Shown here piece by piece: positions 1 through 7,472 of a DNA stretch of 11,137 nucleotides. The notes beneath the pieces are model-generated. The model saw only the letters and a program-made list of their open reading frames with translations. It was not told the DNA's origin and searched no databases. The position numbers and the translations under genes are program-made. This DNA comes from Betaproteobacteria bacterium (lineage in GTDB: Bacteria; Pseudomonadota; Gammaproteobacteria; Burkholderiales; SG8-39): assembly GCA_007280315.1 (NCBI GenBank), contig QYQC01000212.1, positions 1 through 11,137 on the forward strand, read 5' to 3'. Within the stretch, counting starts at the first letter, position 1; every line of letters starts with the position of its first letter.

Positions 1-911
1 GTGTGGAAATAAATGATGTCCTTGCCGATGAAATGGATCTGCTCGGTTTGCGGATCGGCGAGAAAGCCATCGAAGTCGATGCTCTTCTTGGTGCAGTAAT
101 TCTTCAGGCTGGCGAGATAGCCAATGGGGGCGTCGAGCCAGACGTAGAAATACTTGCCCGGTGCGTCGGGTATGGGGATGCCGAAGTAGGGCGCGTCGCG
201 CGATATGTCCCAATCGCCGAGCGCCTTGTCGCCTTTGCCCTCCAGCCATTCCCTGTCCTTGTTTGCCACCTGGGACTGCAGCCGGCCGGGCGTATTGACC
301 CAGTTTTTCAGGAAGCCCACGCATTTTTCATCGGACAGCCGGAAAAAATAATGTTCGGAGGTCTTGAGTTCGGGGGTGGCACCGGTCAGGGTCGAATAAG
401 GATTCTTCAGATCGGTCGGCGCATAGACCGAACCGCAGTTCTCGCAGGCGTCGCCGTATTGATCCTTCGCGCCGCACTTGGGGCATTCGCCCTTGAGGTA
501 GCGGTCGGCCAGGAACATGCCCTTCACCGGGTCGAAGAACTGCTCCACCGGTTTGGTGTAGATCAGCCCCGCGGCCTTGAGCTTGCGGTAGATGTCCTGG
601 GAAAACCAGGTATTTTCAGGCGAGTCGGTCGAGTGCCAGTTATCGAAGCCGATGTGAAAGCCGTCCAGATACTGTTTGCGTTCGGCGCCGATGCGCGCAA
701 CCAGCTGCTGCGGCGTGATGCCCTCTGCCTCGGCCCTGAGCATGATCGGCGCGCCGTGCGCGTCGTCGGCGCAGACGAAATGCACGCTGTGGCCCTGCAT
801 GCGCTGAAACCGCACCCAGATGTCGGCCTGGATGTACTCCATGATATGGCCGATGTGAAACGAGCCGTTGGCGTACGGCAGGGCGGTAGTGACGAAGAGT
901 TTGCGCAGCAT
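1..911 (-). CDS. metG: Methionyl-tRNA synthetase, N-terminal part (truncated by window edge)
   Basis: Charges tRNA-Met (initiator and elongator) with methionine using ATP; cytoplasmic class I aminoacyl-tRNA synthetase. Translation from the ATG at 911-909 gives 303 residues before the window edge. Visible features: the N-terminal ALPYANG segment and the class I HIGH signature at residues 19-22; the CADDAHG block; a zinc knuckle with two CxxC pairs (C143/C146 and C156/C159), as in the E. coli-type enzyme; the WDISRDAPYFG and KYFYVWLDAPIGY blocks; and FIGKDIIYFH just before the edge. The KMSKS loop, anticodon-binding domain and any C-terminal tRNA-binding domain lie outside. A purine-rich GGAACAAGG directly precedes the ATG and is a plausible but close ribosome binding site. 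Transcribed divergently from apbC. Identity is very secure; only completeness is unknown. Confidence 0.97.
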   Translation of the reverse strand, partial: MLRKLFVTTALPYANGSFHIGHIMEYIQADIWVRFQRMQGHSVHFVCADDAHGAPIMLRAEAEGITPQQLVARIGAERKQYLDGFHIGFDNWHSTDSPENTWFSQDIYRKLKAAGLIYTKPVEQFFDPVKGMFLADRYLKGECPKCGAKDQYGDACENCGSVYAPTDLKNPYSTLTGATPELKTSEHYFFRLSDEKCVGFLKNWVNTPGRLQSQVANKDREWLEGKGDKALGDWDISRDAPYFGIPIPDAPGKYFYVWLDAPIGYLASLKNYCTKKSIDFDGFLADPQTEQIHFIGKDIIYFH

Positions 912-984
912 CCTTGTTCCGGTTTTGAAATAGTGGCGTTCAGCGGCGGCGTCCGCTGCAACGCGGGACCGGGAGGCGAGCGTA

Positions 985-1013
985 ATTGTATCGCGCGGCC
1001 CCTCGAATATCCA
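985..1013 (-). promoter_or_regulatory. Candidate sigma70 promoter for metG
   Basis: On the minus strand, TGGATA (1013-1008) is followed after exactly 17 bases by TACAAT (990-985). These match the -35 and -10 consensus at 4/6 and 5/6 positions. Transcription would start near 978, giving a metG leader of about 67 nt. It lies in the 167-base divergent metG/apbC spacer. An AT-rich TAAAAT at 1015-1020 could serve apbC on the other strand, but I see no convincing -35 for it. Inferred from pattern only. Confidence 0.4.
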
Positions 1014-1078
1014 TTAAAATGACCGCCTTTTCCCGTGCTGCGCCAGCGGTGCGGCCGTAGCGTCAAGGAGCATCGACA

Positions 1079-2167
1079 ATGTCAGTATCGGAATCGCAGA
1101 TTCAGGCTGCCCTCAAGGAAATCACCGACCCCAACACGGAGAAGGATTTCATCGCCACCAAGTCGGCGCGCAACATCAAGGTGAACGGCAACGACGTGGC
1201 GCTCGATATAGAACTGGGCTACCCGGCCAAGACACAGTTCGAGCTGATCCGCAAGCTGGTGCAGACAAAGCTCGGCGCCATCGCCGGCGTGGGCAAGGTC
1301 ACGGTCAACGTTTCGAGCCGGATCGTATCGCACAGCGTGCAGCGCGGGGTAAAGCTGATCCCGGAAGTGAAGAACATTATCGCAGTGGCTTCGGGCAAGG
1401 GCGGCGTGGGCAAGTCCACCACCGCGGTCAACCTGGCCCTGGCGCTCGCCGCCGAAGGCGCCAGCGTGGGCCTGCTCGACGCGGACATCTACGGACCGTC
1501 GCAACCGACCATGCTCGGCATCACCGGCCGGCCGGAATCGCGCGACGGCAAGACCCTGGAGCCCATGGTCGGGCACGGCCTGCAGGCGATTTCCATCGGC
1601 TTTCTCATCGACGTCGACACGCCCATGGTGTGGCGCGGCCCGATGGTGACGCAGGCACTGGAGCAGCTGCTGAAAGACACGCACTGGCAGGGTGTGGATT
1701 ACATGGTGGTGGATCTGCCGCCGGGCACCGGCGACATCCAGCTGACGCTGGCGCAAAAGGTCCCGGTTACCGGCGCGGTGATCGTCACGACGCCGCAGGA
1801 CATCGCACTGATCGACGCACGCAAGGGTCTTAAGATGTTCGAAAAGGTCGGGATACCGATCATCGGCATCGTGGAGAACATGAGTACCCACCTGTGTTCC
1901 AAATGCGGGCACGAGGAACATATTTTCGGCGCCGGCGGGGCTGCAAAAATGTGCAAGGATTTCAGTACCGAGTTTCTCGGGGCCCTGCCGCTTGACATCC
2001 GCATCCGCGAGCAGACCGATTCGGGCAAACCGACCGTGGTGGCCGATCCGGACGGCGCCATCGCCGAGATCTACCGCAGGATCGCCCGCCGCATTGCGGT
2101 CAAGATCTCGGAACAGGCGCGGGACATGACCTCAAAATTCCCGAACATCGTAATACAGAACACTTAA
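1079..2167 (+). CDS. apbC: Mrp/ApbC-family iron-sulfur cluster carrier ATPase
   Basis: Cytoplasmic P-loop NTPase of the Mrp/NBP35 family that binds a labile Fe-S cluster and passes it to apo-proteins. At 362 residues it has the usual bacterial two-domain form. Residues about 5-85 are the MIP18/DUF59 domain. The NTPase domain starts near residue 100, with the deviant Walker A SGKGGVGKST at 105-114, the DADIYGPSQP switch region at about 134-143 and DLPPGTGD at 212-219. The CxxC pair that bridges the cluster at the dimer interface is C273/C276 (LCSKCG). The start is well supported: AAGGAG at 1065-1070 sits eight bases before the ATG. It is divergent from metG and upstream of dcd, in what looks like a conserved housekeeping neighbourhood. 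Nothing is missing from the key motifs. The family assignment is firm; the client proteins are unknown. Confidence 0.95.
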   Translation: MSVSESQIQAALKEITDPNTEKDFIATKSARNIKVNGNDVALDIELGYPAKTQFELIRKLVQTKLGAIAGVGKVTVNVSSRIVSHSVQRGVKLIPEVKNIIAVASGKGGVGKSTTAVNLALALAAEGASVGLLDADIYGPSQPTMLGITGRPESRDGKTLEPMVGHGLQAISIGFLIDVDTPMVWRGPMVTQALEQLLKDTHWQGVDYMVVDLPPGTGDIQLTLAQKVPVTGAVIVTTPQDIALIDARKGLKMFEKVGIPIIGIVENMSTHLCSKCGHEEHIFGAGGAAKMCKDFSTEFLGALPLDIRIREQTDSGKPTVVADPDGAIAEIYRRIARRIAVKISEQARDMTSKFPNIVIQNT

Positions 2168-2335
2168 TTTGAGCCAGCAAGAAGCAACCAGCGTGTCTTC
2201 GGCCTGGGAAAAGCTGTTTTTACACGAACCAGGGGGGATGCATCCCGCCTTGAATATCCCCCTGCGCGCGCAACTTCCGGCGGTATCGAAACATTCGAGC
2301 CTAGTTTCAACACACCATTTACTGCAGATCTATTT
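2168..2335. other. apbC-dcd intergenic spacer
   Basis: This 168-base gap has no credible gene. It holds a perfect 12-bp palindrome GGGATGCATCCC at 2235-2246, inside a stretch where GGGGAT and ATCCCC could also form a looser hairpin. No T run follows, so it is not an evident intrinsic terminator. No clear promoter or Shine-Dalgarno sequence is visible before the dcd ATG at 2336. Confidence 0.4.
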
Positions 2336-2901
2336 ATGACGATCAAATCGGACAAGTGGATCCGCCGCATGGCGGCGGCGCATAAAATGATCGAGCCGTT
2401 CGAGCCGGGACAGGTGCGCACGGCGAACGGGCACAAGATCGTGTCCTACGGCACCTCGAGTTACGGCTACGATATCCGCTGCTCGAACGAGTTCAAGATT
2501 TTTACCAACATCAATTCGACCATCGTCGACCCGAAAATTTCGACGAAAAGTCTTTTGTCGATTTCAGCGGCGACGTGTGCATCATCCCGCCCAATTCCTT
2601 TGCGCTGGCGCGCACGGTTGAGTATTTCCGCATTCCGCGCAACGTGCTGACCGTGTGCCTGGGAAAATCGACCTACGCGCGCTGCGGCATCATCGTCAAC
2701 GTCACGCCGTTCGAACCCGAGTGGGAGGGTTACGTGACGCTGGAGTTTTCCAACACCACGACGTTGCCAGCCAAGATCTACGCCAATGAAGGCGTGGCGC
2801 AGGTGATTTTCTTCGAGGCCGACGAAGTGTGCGAGACATCGTACAAGGACCGCGGCGGGAAGTATCAGGGTCAGCAAGGCGTCACGCTGCCGAAAATCTG
2901 A
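2336..2901 (+). pseudogene. dcd: dCTP deaminase interrupted by a one-base frameshift
   Basis: Dcd deaminates dCTP to dUTP, the precursor of dUMP for thymidylate synthesis; it is a homotrimer of the dUTPase fold. The N-terminal 67 codons (2336-2536) encode a normal Dcd start, with the motifs KWIRRM and SYGTSSYGYDIRC. At 2534-2537 (AAAA) the frame slips: the original frame runs 37 aberrant codons to a stop ending at 2650. The rest of Dcd continues in the next frame to the stop at 2899-2901, including CIIPPNSFALA, GKSTYARCG, the catalytic-Glu segment TLEFSN and GGKYQGQ. Restoring one base (AAA AAT instead of AAA ATT) gives exactly 188 residues, the length I recall for this subtype, with the catalytic Glu at about 137. 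No canonical X XXY YYZ slippery heptamer is in register. All downstream motifs are intact, so this is either a sequencing or assembly indel or a very recent mutation. The ATG at 2336 has only a weak ribosome binding site. Confidence 0.93.
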
Positions 2902-2906
2902 ACGTT

Positions 2907-3140
2907 TCAGGCGGTAGCGTCTTCCCCCGCTAACACGCGGATTTCGACATCACCGAGCCTGACCACCTGCCCGATGCGGATTTTGCAGGTCTTGCGCAGC
3001 TCCTCGCTTCCATCCACCAGTACGCCGCCGCCCGCCACCAGTGCCTTGCCGGCCCCGCCGCTGTCGGCGAGGCCGGTCAGTTTCAGCAGCTGGTTCAACT
3101 GGACGAACTCGCGGTTCAGGAGGAATTCGATGTGTTGCAT
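2907..3140 (-). CDS. Small S4-domain RNA-binding protein (YbcJ-like)
   Basis: A 77-residue protein consisting almost entirely of one S4-like domain. It resembles E. coli YbcJ in length and layout: the LNQLLKLTGLADSGG helix-turn-helix, then the GGGVLVDG and KTCKIRIGQVV strands. The family binds structured RNA, but its cellular role is poorly defined. The start at 3140 is supported by AAAGGG four to five bases upstream on the minus strand. The gene converges on dcd with only five bases between the two stops, which leaves no room for a terminator, so opposing transcripts must overlap. Family call firm; function unknown. Confidence 0.85.
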   Translation of the reverse strand: MQHIEFLLNREFVQLNQLLKLTGLADSGGAGKALVAGGGVLVDGSEELRKTCKIRIGQVVRLGDVEIRVLAGEDATA

Positions 3141-3214
3141 AACGCCCTTTCAGGCATGGCGCCGGTTCGCGCTCGAATGCTCGATGCTAACAGATAGACC
3201 GGGCAGGTCATTCC

Positions 3215-3243
3215 TTGACTTCGGCATATCCGTGCTCTACGAT
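3215..3243 (+). promoter_or_regulatory. Candidate sigma70 promoter of the Liv-type operon
   Basis: TTGACT (3215-3220) and TACGAT (3238-3243) are separated by exactly 17 bases, matching the -35 consensus at 5/6 and the -10 at 4/6. Transcription would start near 3250 and leave a leader of about 144 nt before the ATG at 3394. The leader contains a modest stem, CCCGGC with GCCGGG around 13 bases. No other candidate as good lies in the 253-base gap between the S4 gene and the binding-protein gene. Placed by pattern and context only. Confidence 0.5.
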
Positions 3244-3393
3244 GATCCGACACGAATTTGCAATACCCAGTCCCCGGCTGACGCTGCAATTGCCGGGATA
3301 GTCTCGGCACTGGCCGCCTTCGTTCCAGCTTCCACCTAGACTTGCATCGGGGCGGGCGCCAGCGTTGCGATCACTTCAACAAGGGGGTGTGTC

Positions 3394-4698
3394 ATGACTC
3401 AGAGCGACAGAAAGTGGGATAAGGTTATCAATGACCTCAAGCTAAGCCGGCGCGATTTCGTCTTTTCGTCGGTGGCAGCCGGAGTTTTGACCCTGACGCC
3501 GCGTTTCGTCAGCGCCCAGGCGGGCGCGCCATACAAGCTCGGCGTGCTGCTGCCGTCGACCGGCACCGGCGCGAATTACATGGCGCATTGCATCAAGGGA
3601 CTGCCGGTGGCGATCGCCGAACTCAACAAACGCGGCGGCCTGCTTGGGAAGCATCAGATACAAATGATCTATCGCGATACCGAGACCAAGCCCGACGTTG
3701 GCGCGCGCGAAGCGAAATCGCTGATCCTGAACGACAAGGTGGATGCGATCTTCGGCACTTATTCAAGCGCGGTCGCGCTTGCAATCCAGGAAATCATCCA
3801 TGAGCACAAGGTGCTGCATTTCGCCGCCACCTCCAACAGTTCCAAGATAACGCAGGACAATTACACGCCCTACACCTATCAGTTCTGCCCCGACAGCAAT
3901 ATGCAGTCGGGCGCGGTAGTGGTGGCGGTGGCGAAAATGGCGAAGAAGAACGGCTGGAAATCCTACGTTTCGCTGGGCCAGGACTACGAGTGGGGCCGCG
4001 ACACGCACAAGGGCTTCACCGGCAGCCTGGCCAAGGTCGCCGCCGATGTCAAGGAAACACGCCAGCTGTGGTTCAAGCTGGGCGAAACCGACTTCACCTC
4101 TTACATCACGGCGATCATGGCGGCCAAACCCGACTTCATGTTCGGCGCGATTGCCGGCAAGGACGCGGAGACATTTCTGCAGCAGGCGGGGCAGATGGGC
4201 CTGTTCAAGCGCGTGCCGTTCCCGGGCGGCCTGATTGCGGTAAACGACCTGAAGGCGCAGCGCAAGACGCTGCCGCGCGGCATGATCGGTTTAGCGCGCT
4301 GCCCGTTCTTCGCCCACCTGAACGAGCCGATCATGCAGGCGTATATCAAGCGCGATCGCGCCGCGTTCGGAGCCGACGACTATCCGGACGACTGGGCGTG
4401 CATGTATTACGACGCGCTCGGCGGGCTGGAGCAGGGTGCGAAGAAGGCCGGTTCGGTCAGCACCGAGGCGATTGTCAAGGCGCTGAAGGGCGCGACCATC
4501 GACACCTGCCGCGGAAAGCGCACCTTCCGCGATTGCAGCAATCAGCTCGAGGTGCCGTCCTATGTAGGCGAAGTCTGGGATTCGCCCGACTATCCGTTCC
4601 CGATCTACAAACCCGACACCATGGTCGTGGTCGAAGCCAAGGAAGTGTGGACGCCGACCTGCGCAGAGGTCGACAAGCTGAAGAAGAAACGCGCATAG
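3394..4698 (+). CDS. Liv/HAAT-type ABC importer substrate-binding protein with Tat signal
   Basis: Periplasmic binding protein (type 1 fold, LivJ/LivK/AmiC relatives) that captures the solute and delivers it to the LivHM channel. It has 434 residues. The N-terminus is a twin-arginine signal: S-R-R-D-F at residues 18-22, a moderately hydrophobic stretch, then likely cleavage after VSA (41) or AQA (43). The mature domain begins YKLGVLLPSTGTGA and continues with NKRGGLLG, a typical ligand-binding first lobe. A strong ribosome binding site (AAGGGGG at 3381-3387) precedes the ATG. It is the first gene of the operon and is separated from livH by tandem hairpins, an arrangement that would let it be made in excess. 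The substrate cannot be deduced: the family takes up branched-chain amino acids, amides, urea, aromatic acids and other small solutes. Confidence 0.93.
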   Translation: MTQSDRKWDKVINDLKLSRRDFVFSSVAAGVLTLTPRFVSAQAGAPYKLGVLLPSTGTGANYMAHCIKGLPVAIAELNKRGGLLGKHQIQMIYRDTETKPDVGAREAKSLILNDKVDAIFGTYSSAVALAIQEIIHEHKVLHFAATSNSSKITQDNYTPYTYQFCPDSNMQSGAVVVAVAKMAKKNGWKSYVSLGQDYEWGRDTHKGFTGSLAKVAADVKETRQLWFKLGETDFTSYITAIMAAKPDFMFGAIAGKDAETFLQQAGQMGLFKRVPFPGGLIAVNDLKAQRKTLPRGMIGLARCPFFAHLNEPIMQAYIKRDRAAFGADDYPDDWACMYYDALGGLEQGAKKAGSVSTEAIVKALKGATIDTCRGKRTFRDCSNQLEVPSYVGEVWDSPDYPFPIYKPDTMVVVEAKEVWTPTCAEVDKLKKKRA

Positions 4699-4712
4699 CC
4701 AAGCGGCCGGGC

Positions 4713-4754
4713 GCACGCGGAAACCCCGGTTCCCGCGTGCGGCAGTGTTGCCGC
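4713..4754 (+). promoter_or_regulatory. Tandem hairpins between binding protein and permease genes
   Basis: GCACGCGG (4713-4720) pairs perfectly with CCGCGTGC (4733-4740), and pairing can extend inward with one mismatch. Immediately after, GCGGCA (4739-4744) and TGCCGC (4749-4754) form a second stem around a GTGT loop. The two share two bases, so they partly compete. No T run follows, so full termination is unlikely. 3'-end protection of the binding-protein message or partial attenuation would suit the higher stoichiometry normally needed for the binding protein. That role is inferred. Confidence 0.55.
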
Positions 4755-4779
4755 TAAACCGACCGAGATCCTTGCTGCC

Positions 4780-5667
4780 GTGGACATCGCTCCTTACGCA
4801 CTCCAGTTGTTCAGCGGGCTGTCGCGCGCGATGGTGCTGTTCCTGCTATCGGCCGGCTTGTCGTTGATTTTCGGCGTGATGAATATCCTCAACTTCGCGC
4901 ACGCGACGCTGTGGCTGGTGAGCGGCTATGTTACCTACTCGATGTTTACCTTTCTCAGCCAGCAGTTCGGCGCCAGCCCGTGGATGTTGCTGCCGTCCAT
5001 AGTCGGCGCGGTGGCGCTGATGTCGCTGCTCGGATTTGCGCTGGAGCGGTTTTTGATCCGGCATACCTATGCGCGTGAACTGCCGGAGCAGCTGCTGCTC
5101 ACATTTGCGCTGGTGCTGATCCTTGGCGATGCGATCAAGCTCATCTGGGGCGTGGAAAACCGGCGCATCAACCTCGGCGTGAAACCGATAGAGATGATGG
5201 ATACGCTGGTCAATCCCTATCAATTCGTGATCATAGGCGCGGGGGTCGCGGTCGCCGTCGGGCTGTGGTATTTCCTTCACCGCACGCGCTTTGGCAAGAT
5301 CGTGCGCGCAGCAGTCTTCAGCCGCAGCATGGTAAGCGCACTCGGCATTCCGATTCCGTTGATCTATTCGGGCGTGTTCGCCCTCGGCGTCGGGCTGGCG
5401 GCGTTCGCCGGCGGCGTGTTCCTGCCGCTGTTGCCGATGTCCCTAGGCGTCGATCACGACATCATCGTGCAATGTTTCGCAGTGGTGGTGATCGGCGGCT
5501 TCGGCAGCATGCTCGGTACCTTTGTCGCATCGATCATTGTCGGCGTGGTGTATTCGTTTTCGATCCTGTTCTGGCCCGACGGCGCGCTGGCGATGATTTT
5601 CCTGATACTGATCGTGGTACTGATCTGGCGCCCCTGGGGCCTGTTCGGCACCGAGTTGCGTTATTGA
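4780..5667 (+). CDS. livH: Liv/HAAT ABC importer inner-membrane permease, LivH family
   Basis: One of two membrane subunits of the importer, partner of LivM. It has 295 residues and is strongly hydrophobic, with about eight membrane segments. Family landmarks are SLIFGVMNILNFAHA (residues 28-42), the cytoplasmic coupling segment RTRFGKIVRAAV (168-179) leading to ALGIP (187-191), and VVVIGGFGSMLG (235-246). It begins at GTG 4780: this start gives the normal short N-terminus before the first membrane helix, although the Shine-Dalgarno (a GAGATCC stretch) is weak. The next in-frame ATG at about 4831 would cut into helix 1. It is separated from the binding protein by hairpins and from livM by nine bases. 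Membrane subunit role firm; substrate unknown. Confidence 0.93.
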   Translation: MDIAPYALQLFSGLSRAMVLFLLSAGLSLIFGVMNILNFAHATLWLVSGYVTYSMFTFLSQQFGASPWMLLPSIVGAVALMSLLGFALERFLIRHTYARELPEQLLLTFALVLILGDAIKLIWGVENRRINLGVKPIEMMDTLVNPYQFVIIGAGVAVAVGLWYFLHRTRFGKIVRAAVFSRSMVSALGIPIPLIYSGVFALGVGLAAFAGGVFLPLLPMSLGVDHDIIVQCFAVVVIGGFGSMLGTFVASIIVGVVYSFSILFWPDGALAMIFLILIVVLIWRPWGLFGTELRY

Positions 5668-5676
5668 AATGCCGCG

Positions 5677-6720
5677 GTGAGCACTACTGACAATCATCAG
5701 ATGAAAAGCGCCGCGCCGCAGCGCGCGGCTAACGCACCGGGGCGTCGGTTCGCGGTCGTGCTGCTTGCGCTGTTCCTGCTGGTGCCGCTGCTGCCGGGGG
5801 AATTCTGGACCGTTGTCGGGACCGAGATCCTGATCCTGGGCCTGCTCGCCATGAGCTTCAATCTGCTCTACGGCTACATGGGGCAGATATCCTTTGGCCA
5901 TGCCGCATTTTTCGGCCTGGGCGCGTACGCGACGGCAATGCTGTTTACGGCTCTGAAGAGTCCCGACGGGTCGATCGGCGTCCCGGAGTTCCTGCTGTCG
6001 CTGCTGGTCGGTCCGCCGGTGGCCGCCGTGGGCGCGTTGATCGTCGGTTTTTTCTGCGTGCGCCTGACCGGAATTTATTTCGCCATGCTTTCGCTTGCCT
6101 TCGGCGAATTGCTGTTCTACATCGTGTTTTCCTGGTACAGCTTCACCAAGGGCGACGACGGCATCCAGGGCCTGTTACCGCCGCACTATTTTCAGGATCC
6201 GGGCAACTACTATTACCTGACGCTGGCGATCGTCGTGGTGGCGCTGCTGGTGATGTGGCGCATCACCGAGTCGCCGTTCGGCTACATCATGCGCACCCTG
6301 CGCGACAACCAGCGGCGGGCGGCATTTCTCGGCATCAACGTGCGTCTGCACATGCTGGCGAATTTCGTCATTGCCGGGGCTTTCGCCGGTCTGGCGGGAG
6401 CGCTTTGGGGACCGTTTTCGCGCAGTGTTTCGCCGGGCCTGCTCGGCTGGCAGGAGTCGGGCATCGCCGTGTTCATGACGCTGATCGGCGGCGCCGGCGT
6501 GTTCATCGGCCCCATCGTCGGTTCGGTGATCTACACCATGCTGCAGGCGGTGGTGAAAATGTACACCGTGTACTGGCCGCTGACCATCGGTACCATCATA
6601 TTGCTGATCGTGCTGTTCGTGCCGGGCGGCGTGCTCGGACTCGTCGAGAAACAGATCAAGGCGCGTCAGGGCAGATTGAGCGATGGCGGCGGCGCGCGCG
6701 CCGGGTCGGACGAAGAATAA
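5677..6720 (+). CDS. livM: Liv/HAAT ABC importer inner-membrane permease, LivM family
   Basis: Second membrane subunit, forming the translocation pore with LivH. It has 347 residues from GTG 5677, with multiple hydrophobic helices. LivM hallmarks are GYMGQISFGHAAFFGLGAY (66-84), TGIYFAMLSLAFGE (131-144), GDDGIQG (159-165), the coupling loop SPFGYIMRTLRDNQ (199-212) with AAFLGIN (215-221), and GGAGVFIGP (271-279). The start is uncertain: an in-frame ATG at 5701 would drop eight polar residues, and neither start has a good Shine-Dalgarno, so translation is probably coupled to livH, which ends at 5667. The last 20 or so residues are a charged cytoplasmic tail. livG starts two bases after the stop. 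Confidence 0.93.
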   Translation: MSTTDNHQMKSAAPQRAANAPGRRFAVVLLALFLLVPLLPGEFWTVVGTEILILGLLAMSFNLLYGYMGQISFGHAAFFGLGAYATAMLFTALKSPDGSIGVPEFLLSLLVGPPVAAVGALIVGFFCVRLTGIYFAMLSLAFGELLFYIVFSWYSFTKGDDGIQGLLPPHYFQDPGNYYYLTLAIVVVALLVMWRITESPFGYIMRTLRDNQRRAAFLGINVRLHMLANFVIAGAFAGLAGALWGPFSRSVSPGLLGWQESGIAVFMTLIGGAGVFIGPIVGSVIYTMLQAVVKMYTVYWPLTIGTIILLIVLFVPGGVLGLVEKQIKARQGRLSDGGGARAGSDEE

Positions 6721-6722
6721 TC

Positions 6723-7472
6723 ATGGCGGCGATACTCGAAGTCACCGGACTGCACAAGCATTTTGGCGGCATCCACGTGACGCAGGACGTGAATTTCTCC
6801 ATGGAGGAAGGTGAGCAATCGGCAATCATCGGGCCGAACGGCGCGGGCAAGAGCACGTTCATGAACCTGCTCACGGGTTACTACCGTTGCGATGCGGGCA
6901 AGGTGGTGTTCGAGGGACAGGACATCACCAACCGGCCGCCGCACTGGGTCGCGCGCAGGGGCATATCACGCGCGTTCCAAATCAGCAGTATCTTTTCCAA
7001 AATGACCGTAGCCGAAAACGTGCGTTCCGCGGTGCACGCCCAGATGCGGCACTCGTTCAGCATTTTCGGCGTTGCCAGCCGCATCGGTGTCGAGGAGACC
7101 GGCCGCGTGCTGTCGCTGTGTGGTCTTGAGGGCAAGCGCGACCTCGTCGCCGGAGAACTGGCGCAGGGCGACAAGAAGCGCCTCGAGCTGGCGATAGCGC
7201 TCGCGGGCAAGCCGCGGCTGCTGTTTCTGGACGAACCGACGGCCGGCATGTCGATCGAGGAGGCGCGCAGCACCATGGAACTGGTCGACCGGCTCAATCG
7301 CGAACTCCAGCTAACCGTGCTGTTCACCGAACACGACATGGGAATCGTGTTCAATCACGCGCGCAAGCTCACGCTGATGCATCGCGGTGAAATCGTGGTG
7401 CAGGGAACGCCGGAGGAAGTGCGTGCCAACGAGATCGCGCAGAAGGTGTATCTCGGCGAGCATCACCCATGA
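6723..7472 (+). CDS. livG: Liv/HAAT ABC importer ATP-binding protein, LivG family
   Basis: Cytoplasmic ATPase subunit that powers transport with LivF. The ATG at 6723 gives 249 residues, a normal LivG length; the same frame stays open upstream inside livM but that part is not LivG-like. Motifs: Walker A GPNGAGKST (37-45), Q-loop AFQ (Q86), Walker B LLFLDEP (D170, E171) and H-loop TEHD (H204). The ABC signature reads LAQGDKKRLELA (146-157) instead of the usual LSxGQQ form: the Ser after Leu is Ala and the residue after Gly is Asp. This is a real deviation, though variation at this site occurs in the family. The ribosome binding site is weak and lies in the livM end. Its TGA overlaps the livF ATG by four bases. 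Confidence 0.94.
   Translation: MAAILEVTGLHKHFGGIHVTQDVNFSMEEGEQSAIIGPNGAGKSTFMNLLTGYYRCDAGKVVFEGQDITNRPPHWVARRGISRAFQISSIFSKMTVAENVRSAVHAQMRHSFSIFGVASRIGVEETGRVLSLCGLEGKRDLVAGELAQGDKKRLELAIALAGKPRLLFLDEPTAGMSIEEARSTMELVDRLNRELQLTVLFTEHDMGIVFNHARKLTLMHRGEIVVQGTPEEVRANEIAQKVYLGEHHP

Noticed and set aside
3..1022. A 339-codon plus-strand frame over metG
   Set aside because: Antisense shadow of a clear methionyl-tRNA synthetase; no family resemblance of its own.
2235..2263. Palindrome and GGGGAT/ATCCCC stem after apbC as a terminator
   Set aside because: No T tract follows on either strand and the wider stem is short; left as a note in the spacer entry.
2528..2545. Programmed ribosomal frameshifting in dcd
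   Set aside because: No X XXY YYZ heptamer lies in the right register, the A run is only four long, no downstream stem was seen, and Dcd is not known to be recoded.
2575..2901. Second half of dcd as an independent short gene starting at GTG 2575
   Set aside because: It begins in the middle of the Dcd fold, has no ribosome binding site and joins exactly to the first half when one base is added.
6255..6722. Upstream extension of the livG frame inside livM
   Set aside because: The translation is Arg/His/Ala-rich out-of-frame livM sequence. LivG homology begins at the ATG at 6723, which gives the usual protein length.
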